Source of the DNA: an uncultured Comamonas sp.
Lineage (GTDB): Bacteria; Pseudomonadota; Gammaproteobacteria; Burkholderiales; Burkholderiaceae_C
Assembly (NCBI GenBank): GCA_947306475.1
Contig: CAMZGS010000011.1
Location: forward strand, 62,001-126,000
Direction: 5' to 3'
Length of the DNA stretch: 64,000 bases
Position numbers and translations under genes: made by a program. Below, one piece after another: positions 38,946-48,586 of this stretch; the first letter of the stretch is position 1; every line of letters starts with the position of its first letter. The notes below the pieces were generated by a model. It did not search any database and was not told the origin of the DNA. It worked only from the letters and a program-made list of their open reading frames with translations.

Positions 38946-40907
38946 TCAGGGGCGGGCGCCGGCCTGGGGAGGCTGTGGCGCCTGCAGTGCATCGGCCCGG
39001 AGCTTGAACTGGTGCACCAGGGCATCCAGGTGGGCGGACAGCTCGGTCATTTCCTGGCTGACCTGGGAGATCTGCGTGATCGACTGCGCCGTGTGTGCGC
39101 TGGCGGTGACGATTTCGCGCAGCGCCACCACCACCTGGCTGCTGGCGGTTTTCTGCTGCTGGGTAGAGAGCGAAATCTGCTGCGCTGCGCCGCTGGTCTG
39201 GCTGGCAGCGCTGACGATGTCGTTGAGCCGCTCGGTGGCGTGGGCGCTGGCGGAAATGCCCGCTTCGATACCGGTGGCGCCTTTTTCCGAGGTGATGACC
39301 AGGCGCGCGATCGAGTCCTGAATCTCGCCGATGCGCGTCTCGATCTCGCGCGTGGAATCGGTCACGCTGTCGGCCAGGCGGCGGATTTCTGCAGCCACCA
39401 CCGAGAAGCGCTTGCCCGCCTCGCCCGCGCTGGAGGCTTCCAGCGCGGCGTTGAAGGCGATCAGCTTGGTCTGGTCGGCCACGGTGTTGATCAGCTCCAT
39501 CACCTTGCTGATCTGCTTGGATTTGGCGCCCAGCGCCACGATTTCCTGCAGGCTGTGCTGGTTGTCGCTGCGGATGTCGTTCATGCGGCCCAGCACGGTC
39601 TGCATGGCCTCGGAGCCCTTGCGCGAGCCCTCCAGCGTCTGGTTGGCGATATCGACCACCGAGCGCGAATGGTCGGCAATCTGCGTCGAGGAGGCCGACA
39701 GCTCCTCCATGGTGGTGGTGATCTCGGCCACCGAGGAGGACATCTGCGTGGACGTGGCCGCCTGCCCCTGCACCGCCAGCGCAATGTTCTGCGCCGCGCG
39801 GTGCACCTTGGCGGCGTTGGCGCCCACCTGCGCCACCATCTCGTGAAGCTTTGTCTGCATGGCCTGGGTGGCGCACGCCAGGGCGGCCACTTCGTCGGCG
39901 CCTTCAACATGGATGCTGCTGGTCAGATCGCCATCGGCCACCTGCTGCACGCCCTGGGTGACTTGCTGCAAGCGCCCAGTGATGTGGCGCGCGATCCATT
40001 GCGTCAGCGCCAGCCCCAGCACGATGGAGAGCACACCCACCACCACCGCCGTCCATTGCGCGCTGCGCAGCGAGGCGACAAACGTGCTGGTGTCCATGGC
40101 CACCTCCAGCACGCCGATGGGCTGGCTGGAGAAGTCGTACACCGGCGCCGCGTACACCGCCAGGGGCGTGCCGTTGATCTCGCGGTGGCCGAATTGCACC
40201 GTCCCGCCCATGGCCGCCTGCAGCGCGGCCGCATCCAGCAGCGGTGCCTTGCCCTGCGTGGCGGCCATGGTCTGGAAATGGCCGCCACTGCGGTCAAACA
40301 GGTGCAGGCCGACGTCCACACCGTTGTCCTGCTTGAACTTGTCCAGGAAGGCCTGGCCGAAGTTCATGCCGAATTCCACCGTTCCCAGATGCTTGCCGTT
40401 GCGCTGCACCGGCACGATGCCACGCATGCCCAGGCCGGCCACACCACCTTCCAGGCCGCGCACGGGCTGCTGGTTGCGGTTGGCCGCCAGCACCATAAAG
40501 CGGAAGGAGGACAGGTCATCGCCATGCTTGTGCGGCAGGTGCACGCGCAGCCAGGAGATGGCCGGCGGGGTGTGAAACTGGAACTGCTCCACGCCGTAGC
40601 GGCTGCTCAGCGTGGCAAAGCCCGGCACGAACCAGTCGGTCAGGGTCTGGCGGTCGCCCGCCTCCAGCCGCGCCTGCACTTCGGGAATGCCGGCCACCAG
40701 CGCGGCCATGGCCTCGGCATTGCGGCCTTCGGTGGCCATGGCGTTTTTCAGTGCCTGCAAATGGGCATCGAGGGCGCTGCGTTCGGCAGCGTGCACCAGA
40801 CCTCGCAGATTGGCCAGATTGGTGAAGGTCAGCGCCGCGCCCACCCCCGCAATCGCAATGCCCACCACCACCATGATCTTGGCCCAGAGCCCGAATTTCT
40901 GAAACAT
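38946..40907 (-). CDS. Methyl-accepting receptor of the Wsp-like pathway (Cache sensor)
   Basis: A 653-aa receptor and first gene of the operon. Helix 1 is near the N-terminus (KIMVVVGIAIAGVGAALTF). The large periplasmic domain has Cache-type features (SRYGVEQFQFHTPPAISWLR, VGLHLFDRSGG), and helix 2 (WTAVVVGVLSIVLGLAL) is followed by HAMP and a signalling domain. The tip reads VADQTKLIAFNAALEASSAGEAG, a variant unlike the other two MCPs here (which have [17 protein letters not shown]). That fits a separate array. ATG 40907 is preferred: AAGGTGG lies at good spacing, while the ATG at 40928 has none. Confidence 0.92.
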   Translation of the reverse strand: MFQKFGLWAKIMVVVGIAIAGVGAALTFTNLANLRGLVHAAERSALDAHLQALKNAMATEGRNAEAMAALVAGIPEVQARLEAGDRQTLTDWFVPGFATLSSRYGVEQFQFHTPPAISWLRVHLPHKHGDDLSSFRFMVLAANRNQQPVRGLEGGVAGLGMRGIVPVQRNGKHLGTVEFGMNFGQAFLDKFKQDNGVDVGLHLFDRSGGHFQTMAATQGKAPLLDAAALQAAMGGTVQFGHREINGTPLAVYAAPVYDFSSQPIGVLEVAMDTSTFVASLRSAQWTAVVVGVLSIVLGLALTQWIARHITGRLQQVTQGVQQVADGDLTSSIHVEGADEVAALACATQAMQTKLHEMVAQVGANAAKVHRAAQNIALAVQGQAATSTQMSSSVAEITTTMEELSASSTQIADHSRSVVDIANQTLEGSRKGSEAMQTVLGRMNDIRSDNQHSLQEIVALGAKSKQISKVMELINTVADQTKLIAFNAALEASSAGEAGKRFSVVAAEIRRLADSVTDSTREIETRIGEIQDSIARLVITSEKGATGIEAGISASAHATERLNDIVSAASQTSGAAQQISLSTQQQKTASSQVVVALREIVTASAHTAQSITQISQVSQEMTELSAHLDALVHQFKLRADALQAPQPPQAGARP

Positions 40908-41033
40908 GTGCTTCCACCTTGCGCCCATCCCGGGCCTGTTTGCTACACGAGTAGCGCAGGACTATAAAGCGGCGCCCAGGCTTTGGCCGCAGGGTCCCGG
41001 GGCCATGTGGTCATTTTTTCACCATAGATCAAA

Positions 41034-41119
41034 ACCATAGCTTCTACCGCTTGCATTTCCTGATTTTCAGATACTTTTTATTCTGAAATTCAGAAAACAA
41101 GAGCGGATCAAGCTATGGT
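41034..41119. repeat. Palindromic repeat element, copy 4 (intergenic)
   Basis: An 86-bp imperfect palindrome. The left arm is ACCATAGCTTCTACCGCT (41034-41051) and the right arm AGCGGATCAAGCTATGGT (41102-41119), with mismatches only in the central triplet. It lies between the Wsp-like receptor gene and amgK and is the most symmetrical copy in the window. Inner TTTCAG/CTGAAA words give a second smaller palindrome. Confidence 0.75.
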
Positions 41120-41164
41120 TTTTACCAAGGAACTCCGACCGGGCAGCGCCGGCCCACGCACACG

Positions 41165-42277
41165 CTACACGCGCCCGTAGGCAAAGCCGTATTGCGGCTG
41201 GATGTTTTCCAGCTGGTCGATCAGACGCAGCAGCGGCGCCAGCTCGCGGTAGCGGCTGCAGGTGCTGCGGATGTAGTGGATGAAGCGCGGCGCATCGGCC
41301 AGGTATTTGGGCTTGCCGTCGCGCAGCGTCAGGCGCGCAAAGATGCCGGCCACTTTCAGGTGGCGCTGCAGGCCCATCCATTCGACCGCGCGGTAGAACT
41401 CGCCAAAATCGGCGCCCCAGCCGCTGGCGCTGGTCGCCCCCACCAGGCCTGCCTTGCGCGCCTTTTCCCAGTAACGCACGGTGATGTCGATGACAAAGTC
41501 CTCTTCCCAGCTGATGAAGGCATCGCGCAGCAAGCTGGCAATGTCGTAGGTGATGGGGCCATAAACCGCGTCCTGAAAATCCAGCACCGCCAGCGGCTGC
41601 GTGCGCGGGTCAAGAGGCACCATCAGGTTGCGCGTCATGAAGTCGCGGTGCACGAACACACTGGGCGCGGACAGGTTTTCGGCGACGATGCGGTCAAACG
41701 TCTGCGCCAGCACGGCGCTTTGCTGGGCATCGAGCGTGGTCTGGCGGTGCTGGGCGATGTACCAGTCGGGAAACAGCTGCAGCTCGCGGCGCAGCAGTGC
41801 CTCGTCGTAGGCGGGCAACACATCGGGGCGCGAGGCCAGTTGCCACTGCAAGAGCAAGTCGCTGGCGTGGCGGTACCAGGCCTGGGCGTCTTGGGGACGG
41901 TTTTCGTCCAGGATTTCGATCAGCGTCTGCGTGCCCACGTCGGAGAGCAGCATGAAGCCCTGGGCCTCGTCCCAGGCCAGAATGTCGGGCACACGCAGAC
42001 CCGCTTGCTGCAGCAGCGCCTGCACCTGCACAAAGGGGCGGCAGTTTTCCTTGTCGGGCGGCGCGTCCATGACGATGCGGCTGCGGCCATCGGCCGCGTC
42101 GATGCGCAGGTAGCGCCGAAAGCTGGCATCGGCCGAGGCCGGGCGCAGGCTGGCGGGCAGCAGGCCATGCTCCTGCGCCACGGTATCCAGCCATTGGGTG
42201 AAGCCCTGTTCACGGGCGGGATCGGACCAAGTGACGGTCGCTGCGGTATTTGTGGGGTGGGGGATGGTTGCGCTCAT
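41165..42277 (-). CDS. amgK: AmgK-like N-acetylmuramate/N-acetylglucosamine anomeric kinase
   Basis: A 370-aa aminoglycoside-phosphotransferase-fold kinase. The catalytic loop is VFVHRDFMTRNLMV and the metal site VLDFQDAVYGP. The N-terminal region FRRYLRIDAADGRSRIVMDAPP is typical of AmgK, which phosphorylates recycled MurNAc at C1 in the cell-wall recycling route that bypasses MurA and fosfomycin. It diverges from lptD, the usual context. The MurU uridylyltransferase normally encoded next to it is absent here: a palindromic repeat and the Wsp-like operon follow. Confidence 0.88.
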   Translation of the reverse strand: MSATIPHPTNTAATVTWSDPAREQGFTQWLDTVAQEHGLLPASLRPASADASFRRYLRIDAADGRSRIVMDAPPDKENCRPFVQVQALLQQAGLRVPDILAWDEAQGFMLLSDVGTQTLIEILDENRPQDAQAWYRHASDLLLQWQLASRPDVLPAYDEALLRRELQLFPDWYIAQHRQTTLDAQQSAVLAQTFDRIVAENLSAPSVFVHRDFMTRNLMVPLDPRTQPLAVLDFQDAVYGPITYDIASLLRDAFISWEEDFVIDITVRYWEKARKAGLVGATSASGWGADFGEFYRAVEWMGLQRHLKVAGIFARLTLRDGKPKYLADAPRFIHYIRSTCSRYRELAPLLRLIDQLENIQPQYGFAYGRV

Positions 42278-42378
42278 GGATAATCGGATTCTACAAACCG
42301 CCCGGCTCGCTCCCGGCGTGTGCCCGCCCCCTTTTGTTTGCCGATCGCCGCCCCGGCGCCTACCCGCTCAACGTTACC

Positions 42379-44751
42379 GTGCTTGTCCGTTTGCACCCCC
42401 TGTCCTTGCCTGCCGTGCGCGTGCTGGCCCTGGCCTGCGCCCTGCCTGCGGCGTGGGCACAGCAGCCACCCAGCGCCTGGGATGCACCCTTGCCGCCGCT
42501 GCAACTCAAACCCAGCGCGCGCCTGCAATCCGAAATTGCGCCTGCGGTGCGCAACCAGCTGCCGCTGTACGTGCAGGCCGATCGCTTTGAGGGCCAGACC
42601 GACATCCGCGCCAGCCTGCAAGGCCATGTGCAGTTGCGCCGAGGTGACACCATCATCCGCGCCGACCAGGCCGATTACACGCTGGCCGACGACACTGTCC
42701 ACGCCCAGGGCAATGTGCACATCAATCGCGGCGGCAACATCTACCAGGGCACACAACTGCGCCTGCAGGTCGATGCCTTCCAGGGCGACTTCACTGAGGC
42801 CACCTATCAGTTTCTCGACACCCAGGGCCACGGCGCTGCCCAGCGCGTGGAGTTCCTCAGCCGCGAGCGCTCCACCATCCACCAGGCCACCTACACCACC
42901 TGCCAGCGCGACGAGGCAGAAGACTGGTCGCCAGACTGGGTGCTGCAGGCCAGGCGCATGGAGCTGGACCGCGCCACCGACACCGGCATGGCCTATGGCG
43001 GGGTGCTCAAATTCAAGGATGTGCCCATCCTGCCGGTGCCGGCCATCAGCTTCCCCCTCTCGGACAAGCGCAAATCCGGCCTGCTGCCGCCCACCTTCGG
43101 CATCGACAGCATCAGCGGCTTTGAGTACGCGCAGCCGTACTACTGGAACATTGCGCCCAACCGCGATGCCACCATCACCCCTACGCTGATGAGCAAGCGC
43201 GGCGTCAGCCTGGGCACCGAGTTTCGCTATCTGGAGCGCAACTACGGCGGCGACATCACGCTGAACTACATGCCCAGCGACAAGCTGCGCGACCGTGACC
43301 GCTGGTCGTACGCCTGGCGCAACCGGGCCGACCTCTCCGGCCTGCTGCCCGGCCTGCGTGCCGATCTGAAGCTCCACCGCGTCAGCGACGACAACTACTG
43401 GCGCGACTTTTCCCTGCCCGGCAGCAACGGACTGCTGGATGAGCGCCTGATCGAGAGCTACGGCACGCTCAGCTGGTCGCGCGATGGGCACAGCTTCCTG
43501 GCGCGTGCCCAGCAGTGGCAGACCCTGCAGGATGTGGACGCGCCCATTGCCCCGCCGTTTGACCGACTGCCGCAGCTGCAATGGCGTTACGCACCGCAAA
43601 CGCTGTACAACCCCTGGGGCCTGGACTGGAAGCTGGAAGCGGACACCACGCGCTACCGGGCACGCACCATCGATGGCCGCCAGCACAGCGACAACGGCCA
43701 GCGCAGCTATTTTGCGGCTGAGGTCAGCCGCCCCTTCCTGCGCCCCGGTGGCTTCATCACCCCCAAGCTGAAGCTGCATGCTGCCAACTACCGCTTTGAA
43801 AACGACCGGCCAGAACGCAACAGCAGCCACTCGCTGGCGCTACCGACCTTCAGCCTGGACAGTGGCCTGATCTTCGAGCGCCCCACCCAGATTCGCGGGC
43901 GCAACTACGTGCAGACGCTGGAGCCACGCGCCTTCTACACCTATACGCCGTACCGCGATCAGTCCATGCTGCCGCTGTACGACTCGGCACTGTCGGACTT
44001 CAACCTCACCAGCATCTACAGCGAAAACAGCTACACCGGGCATGACCGCATCGCCGACAACCACATGGTCACCGTGGGTCTGACCACGCGCTACCTGCGT
44101 GCCGACACGGGCGCCGAGGTGGCGCGGCTGGGCGTGGCCCAGCGCATGCGCCTGGCCGATCAGCGTGCCACCCTGGGCTACGACGCACCCGGCACCAAGG
44201 GCTGGTCGGACATCCTGCTGGGCGCCGGCTTCACCTGGGGCAAGCGCTGGAGCATCGATGGCCTGGTGCAATACAACCGCGACATCGAGCGCACCACACG
44301 CACCACCTTCAGTGGTCGCTACCACCCGGGCCCCTTCAAGGTCATCAGCACGGCCTACCGCCTGCAGCGTGAAAACAGCAGCCCGGTGGCCAATCAGGGC
44401 AGCGAACAGGTGGAACTGGGCTGGCAGTGGCCCCTGACGCAATCGGCACAAGGGCGCTGGTACAGCGTCGGGCGCCTGAACTACAGCATGTACGACAAGA
44501 AAATGGTCGATACCATCGTCGGCCTGGAATTTGACGGCTGCTGCTGGGTGGGCCGCGTGGTGCTGGAACGCCTGCAAAACAGCGTCACACGCTCCAATAC
44601 GCGGCTGCTGTTCCAGCTGGAGCTGGTGGGCTTCTCGCGCCTGAGCCTGGGCGCCAATCCGCTGGCCAGTCTGCAGGAGCACGTGCCGGGCTACCAGCCT
44701 CTGCACAGCGTGCCCAGCACGCCCCCCAGCCGCTTCAGCAATTACGACTAA
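42379..44751 (+). CDS. lptD: LPS-assembly protein LptD
   Basis: About 790 aa with a signal peptide ending in AWAQ, a periplasmic OstA-like jellyroll (LQGHVQLRRGDTIIRADQADYT) and a long outer-membrane beta-barrel. The family cysteines are partly visible: one in TTCQRDEAED, before the barrel, and a CC pair in DGCCWVGR near the end. With LptE it inserts LPS in the outer leaflet. The GTG at 42379 is chosen for signal-peptide fit. Codons upstream remain open to 42250, but that stretch covers the divergent amgK promoter region. surA follows after 21 bases. Confidence 0.93.
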   Translation: MLVRLHPLSLPAVRVLALACALPAAWAQQPPSAWDAPLPPLQLKPSARLQSEIAPAVRNQLPLYVQADRFEGQTDIRASLQGHVQLRRGDTIIRADQADYTLADDTVHAQGNVHINRGGNIYQGTQLRLQVDAFQGDFTEATYQFLDTQGHGAAQRVEFLSRERSTIHQATYTTCQRDEAEDWSPDWVLQARRMELDRATDTGMAYGGVLKFKDVPILPVPAISFPLSDKRKSGLLPPTFGIDSISGFEYAQPYYWNIAPNRDATITPTLMSKRGVSLGTEFRYLERNYGGDITLNYMPSDKLRDRDRWSYAWRNRADLSGLLPGLRADLKLHRVSDDNYWRDFSLPGSNGLLDERLIESYGTLSWSRDGHSFLARAQQWQTLQDVDAPIAPPFDRLPQLQWRYAPQTLYNPWGLDWKLEADTTRYRARTIDGRQHSDNGQRSYFAAEVSRPFLRPGGFITPKLKLHAANYRFENDRPERNSSHSLALPTFSLDSGLIFERPTQIRGRNYVQTLEPRAFYTYTPYRDQSMLPLYDSALSDFNLTSIYSENSYTGHDRIADNHMVTVGLTTRYLRADTGAEVARLGVAQRMRLADQRATLGYDAPGTKGWSDILLGAGFTWGKRWSIDGLVQYNRDIERTTRTTFSGRYHPGPFKVISTAYRLQRENSSPVANQGSEQVELGWQWPLTQSAQGRWYSVGRLNYSMYDKKMVDTIVGLEFDGCCWVGRVVLERLQNSVTRSNTRLLFQLELVGFSRLSLGANPLASLQEHVPGYQPLHSVPSTPPSRFSNYD

Positions 44752-44772
44752 CCCCCAAGGAACCGATTTGTG

Positions 44773-46182
44773 ATGATGCTTCGCTTCAACACCCTGCCCC
44801 GCCAGATAGCCCTGGGGGTGACCTGCCTGGCCGTGGCCTGCGCCAGCCTGGCCCAGACTTCGGCGCCGCCGGCCAAGAACCCGGCCCTGGAAAAGGCATT
44901 GACCGATTCGGCCACCCAGGCTAGGGTGCCGCCGACGCCCAGCGGCGTGCGCACGGCCGACTACATCATGGCCGTGGTCAACTCCGAGCCCATCACACGC
45001 AATGAAGTCCTGGCGCGCAGCCAGCGCGTGCTGCAGAACATGGCCGAACAGGGTGCGCAGCAGCTGCCCTCCACCGAGGAGCTGATGCCCGACGTGCTGG
45101 AGCGCCTGATCCTGGAAAAGACCCTGGTGCAACACGCCAGGGAAACCGGCCTGCGGGTGGACGACTTTGCCATCGACCAGGCCGTGGAGAACGTGGCCCG
45201 CCAGAACGGCGGCACGGTTGAAGCGCTGCTGGCACAGCTGAAGAAGCAGGGCATCAGCGCCGCGCAGCTGCGCCAGGAAATCCGTGACCAGATGCTGATC
45301 CAGCGCCTGCGCGAGCGCGATGTGGACAGCCGGGTGCGTGTCACCGATCTGGACATCGAGCAGTACCAGGCCCAGCAGCGCCGCGCCACGCCGACCGGCG
45401 CGCCGCAGGCCCTGAATCTGGGCCACATCCTGATTGCCGTGCCCGAGACAGCCAGCGCTGCGCAGGTGACCAACCTGCAGCACAAGGCCGAGCAGGCACT
45501 GCAGGCGCTGCGCAGTGGCGTGGACCTGCCCACTGCGGCTCTGCGTTACTCGGACGCCGGCGAGCCGGAGATGGGCATGCGCCCGGCCGAGCGCTATCCC
45601 CAGGCCTTTGTGAACGCCGTGACCAACACGCCGGTGGGCGGCATCGTCGGGCCGCTGCGCAGCCCGGCAGGCTTTCACATTCTGGTGGTACTGGACAGAA
45701 GCAGCGCCGGCGTGCCCAGCGTGGTCACGCAGCACCACGCCCGTCACATCCTGCTGCGCCCCTCGGCCCAGCTGACCGAACGCCAGGCCGCCGAGCAGCT
45801 GCAGGAGCTGCGCCAGCGCATCGAACGCGGTCAGGCCAGCTTTGCCCAGCTGGCACAGCAGTTTTCGCAGGACGGCAGCGCAGCCGATGGCGGCGACCTG
45901 GGCTGGTCCAGCCCCGGCCAGTTTGTGCCCGAATTCGAGCGCGTGCTCCAGACCCTGCAACCGGGCGAGATCAGTCAGCCCGTGGTCTCGCGCTTCGGTG
46001 TGCACCTGATCCTGCTGGAAGACCGCCGCCAGGTCACGCTGAATGCGCGCCAGCAACGCGAATTGCTGCGCAACATCGTGCGCGAGGAAAAACTGGAGAA
46101 GGCCTACACCACCTGGGCGCAGGAGCTGCGCAACCAGGCCTATGTGGAGTACCGCAACGCCGATGGTTCGGTGCGGCGCTGA
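44773..46182 (+). CDS. surA: Periplasmic chaperone/peptidyl-prolyl isomerase SurA
   Basis: A 469-aa protein. The signal peptide ends near ASLAQ (about 28). The SurA N-domain ([17 protein letters not shown]) is followed by two parvulin domains starting at [12 protein letters not shown] and [11 protein letters not shown]. It escorts outer-membrane proteins, including LptD, whose gene lies directly upstream in the same operon. The start is an ATG pair preceded by a GTG; an AAGGAA ribosome-binding site (44757-44762) fits the ATG at 44773. Confidence 0.95.
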   Translation: MMLRFNTLPRQIALGVTCLAVACASLAQTSAPPAKNPALEKALTDSATQARVPPTPSGVRTADYIMAVVNSEPITRNEVLARSQRVLQNMAEQGAQQLPSTEELMPDVLERLILEKTLVQHARETGLRVDDFAIDQAVENVARQNGGTVEALLAQLKKQGISAAQLRQEIRDQMLIQRLRERDVDSRVRVTDLDIEQYQAQQRRATPTGAPQALNLGHILIAVPETASAAQVTNLQHKAEQALQALRSGVDLPTAALRYSDAGEPEMGMRPAERYPQAFVNAVTNTPVGGIVGPLRSPAGFHILVVLDRSSAGVPSVVTQHHARHILLRPSAQLTERQAAEQLQELRQRIERGQASFAQLAQQFSQDGSAADGGDLGWSSPGQFVPEFERVLQTLQPGEISQPVVSRFGVHLILLEDRRQVTLNARQQRELLRNIVREEKLEKAYTTWAQELRNQAYVEYRNADGSVRR

Positions 46183-46232
46183 CCGCCCACCCGCCATGGG
46201 CACTTGTGGAACACAGACAAAGGACAGATCCG

Positions 46233-46997
46233 GTGAAGCACATCCCGCGCAAACGCTTTGGGCAAAACTTTCTGGTTGACGATGCCATCATCGACGGCAT
46301 CGTGAGTGCCATCGCTCCCCGCGCGGGCGAGCCGATGGTGGAGATCGGCCCCGGCCTGATGGCCCTGACCCAGCCGCTGCTGGAACGCCTGGGCCATCTG
46401 ACGGTCATCGAGCTGGATCGTGATCTGGCGGCGCGCCTGCGTAGCCGCCAGGGGCTGAACGTGGTCGAGTCGGACGTGCTCAAGGTCGATTTCACCGCCC
46501 TGGCTGCCACCCTGGGCGTGCCCAGGCTACGCGTGGTGGGGAATCTGCCCTACAACATCTCCAGCCCCATTCTCTTTCACTTGCTGGATCACGTGGATGT
46601 GGTGCAGGACCAGCACTTCATGCTGCAAAAAGAGGTGATCGACCGCATGGTGGCCCAGCCAGCCACGGCCGCGTACGGGCGCCTGTCCGTGATGCTGCAG
46701 TGGCGCTATGCCATGGAAAACGTGCTGTTCGTTCCACCGGAAAGCTTCAACCCGCCGCCCAAGGTGGACAGCGCCGTGGTGCGCATGCTGCCGCATGCCG
46801 AGCCCGCGGCGCTGAACCGCTCGGTGCTGGAGGCACTGGTGCAGGTGGCCTTCAGCCAGCGCCGCAAGATCCTGCGCAACACCCTGGGCCGCTGGCTGGA
46901 AGAAAAATCCTTTTCCGGCACCTTCGACCTGCAGCGCCGCGCCGAAGAAGTGAGCGTGGCCGAGTACACCGCCCTGGCGGCACAGATTCCCGCCTGA
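46233..46997 (+). CDS. rsmA: 16S rRNA dimethyladenosine transferase
   Basis: A 254-aa KsgA/RsmA. FGQNFLVD at the N-terminus, the AdoMet site [11 protein letters not shown] and the catalytic [10 protein letters not shown] are all present. It dimethylates A1518/A1519 in 16S rRNA. The GTG at 46233 ([13 protein letters not shown]) has an AGGA ribosome-binding site at good spacing and gives the family N-terminus. The operon order lptD-surA-rsmA is conserved in proteobacteria. Confidence 0.96.
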   Translation: MKHIPRKRFGQNFLVDDAIIDGIVSAIAPRAGEPMVEIGPGLMALTQPLLERLGHLTVIELDRDLAARLRSRQGLNVVESDVLKVDFTALAATLGVPRLRVVGNLPYNISSPILFHLLDHVDVVQDQHFMLQKEVIDRMVAQPATAAYGRLSVMLQWRYAMENVLFVPPESFNPPPKVDSAVVRMLPHAEPAALNRSVLEALVQVAFSQRRKILRNTLGRWLEEKSFSGTFDLQRRAEEVSVAEYTALAAQIPA

Positions 46998-47029
46998 GTC
47001 CCCGTCGCAGCAGCAGGAGAGCTGCGTGA

Positions 47030-48523
47030 TCACATACGCTCGTCTGCATCGGCAGCGGCCCTGGCATCCGACTGGGCTGCCAGGGCCGGCAGGCGCAGCC
47101 GCACGCAGGTCCCCGGCGGCTGGCGTTCGGGATGCGCATCCAGCAGCGTCACCTGGCCACCGTGCTGCAGTGCAATTTCCTGCACGATGGGCAGGCCCAG
47201 GCCGGAGCCATCGGCTTCATTGCCCAGGGCCCGATAGAAGGGCTGGAAGACCAGCTCCCTTTCCTGCGGGGCAATCCCGGGGCCGTTGTCTTCAATTTCC
47301 AGCACCACTTCCTTGTTGTCCGGATCGGGCAGCACCCGGGCAGTGATGACGGCAGGGCGCTGTGCGGTCGAGGGGGAATAGTGCAAGGCATTGGTCAGCA
47401 GGTTGCTGACCAGCTCCTTCAGCAAGGTGGCGTTGCCCAGCACCCAGACGTCGGGGCGCTCTGCCTCCGCCCCCTCGTAGCCCATGTCCGCCTGTCTGGC
47501 CAGGGCCTGGGGTAGCAGATCCTGCAGGACATCCACCACCAGTTCCACCATGTTGCACGGCTGCCGCTGCAGCTGGGTGCCGGCGCTTTCGGCCCGCGCC
47601 AGGGCCAGCAGCTGGTTGACCGTGTGCGTGGCACGCACGCTGGAGCGTCCGATCAACTGCAACGAACGCTTCAACTCCTCTGCACTGACATCCATGCTCA
47701 ACGCCAGGTCGGCCTGCATGCGCAGGCCCGCCAGCGGGGTCTTCAACTGGTGTGCAGCGTCGGCCAGAAAGCGTTTTTGCGTTGCCAGCGATTCGTTCAG
47801 CCGGCGCAGCAGATCGTTGACGGCATCCACCAGGGGCACCACCTCCTGCGGTACGGCCCGCAGGTTCAGGGGGGAGAGGTCTTCTGGCTTGCGCGCGCGA
47901 ATGCGCTCTTCCAGCCGCTGCAAGGGCTGGATGCCACGCGCCAGCGCCAGCCAGACCAGCAGCACAGCCAGCGGCAGGATGACCAGCTGCGGCAGCATCA
48001 CGCCCTTGATGATCTCCGTGGCCAGAATGCTGCGCTTGGCGCGCGTCTCTGCCACCTGCACCAGCGCAGGGCCCTCGGTCTCCCAGGGCAGGCGCACCCA
48101 CAGGGTCGCCACGCGCACGTCCACCCCGCGCAACTCATCATCGTGCAGCACCACCTCACCCACACGCACGCCCTGATCGTGCGACAAAGGCGGGGGCGGA
48201 AAGTCGTCCTCTCCGGCCAGCAATTGGCCGGAATGGCTGCGCACGGCAAAGTAGAGCAGGTCCGCCTCGTCGGCCTGCAGGATCTCGTGCGCCGGCAGCG
48301 ACAGGCCAAAGCCAAGGCGTCCGTCGGACTCCAGATAAATTTGCTGTGCCAGCGCGCGGGCGTTGTACTCCAGGGCACGATCAAACGGCTTGTTGGCCAG
48401 CGACTGCGCCACCAGCCAGGTCAGCGCCAGGCTCAGCGGCCACAGCAGCAACAAAGGCGTCAGCATCCAATCCAGAATCTCACCGAACAGGGAGCGCTGC
48501 TCGCGCTGGAAGAGTTTCACCAT
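47030..48523 (-). CDS. TctE/QseC-like sensor histidine kinase, no adjacent response regulator
   Basis: About 497 aa. Helix 1 (LTPLLLLWPLSLALTWLVAQ) and helix 2 (PQLVILPLAVLLVWLALARG) flank a periplasmic domain of the 2CSK_N type. HAMP, the H-box FLADAAHQLKTPLAG and the ATPase motifs NLLTNALHYSP, DNGPGIAP and GSGLGLPIV follow. In related species such kinases pair with a TctD/QseB regulator directly upstream, but here the upstream gene codes for a TerC-type protein. The partner is probably encoded elsewhere. The ATG at 48523 is preferred to a TTG at 48541. It is convergent with rsmA. Confidence 0.92.
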   Translation of the reverse strand: MVKLFQREQRSLFGEILDWMLTPLLLLWPLSLALTWLVAQSLANKPFDRALEYNARALAQQIYLESDGRLGFGLSLPAHEILQADEADLLYFAVRSHSGQLLAGEDDFPPPPLSHDQGVRVGEVVLHDDELRGVDVRVATLWVRLPWETEGPALVQVAETRAKRSILATEIIKGVMLPQLVILPLAVLLVWLALARGIQPLQRLEERIRARKPEDLSPLNLRAVPQEVVPLVDAVNDLLRRLNESLATQKRFLADAAHQLKTPLAGLRMQADLALSMDVSAEELKRSLQLIGRSSVRATHTVNQLLALARAESAGTQLQRQPCNMVELVVDVLQDLLPQALARQADMGYEGAEAERPDVWVLGNATLLKELVSNLLTNALHYSPSTAQRPAVITARVLPDPDNKEVVLEIEDNGPGIAPQERELVFQPFYRALGNEADGSGLGLPIVQEIALQHGGQVTLLDAHPERQPPGTCVRLRLPALAAQSDARAAADADERM

Positions 48524-48586
48524 ACGCTGACTTTGGGGCAAATATGGCCTAACTGTATGCCATACCAGCGGCGTCAGCTATCGATT

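Noticed and set aside
37662-40967. A very long plus-strand open frame (over 1,000 codons) opposite the CheR, CheB and receptor genes
   Set aside because: It is antisense to well-identified genes, rich in His/Arg/Gln/Gly as expected for the complement of GC-rich codons, and has no recognisable domain. The same holds for long antisense frames opposite metH (1427-3565), purEK (28132-30438), ilvA and the MCP genes.
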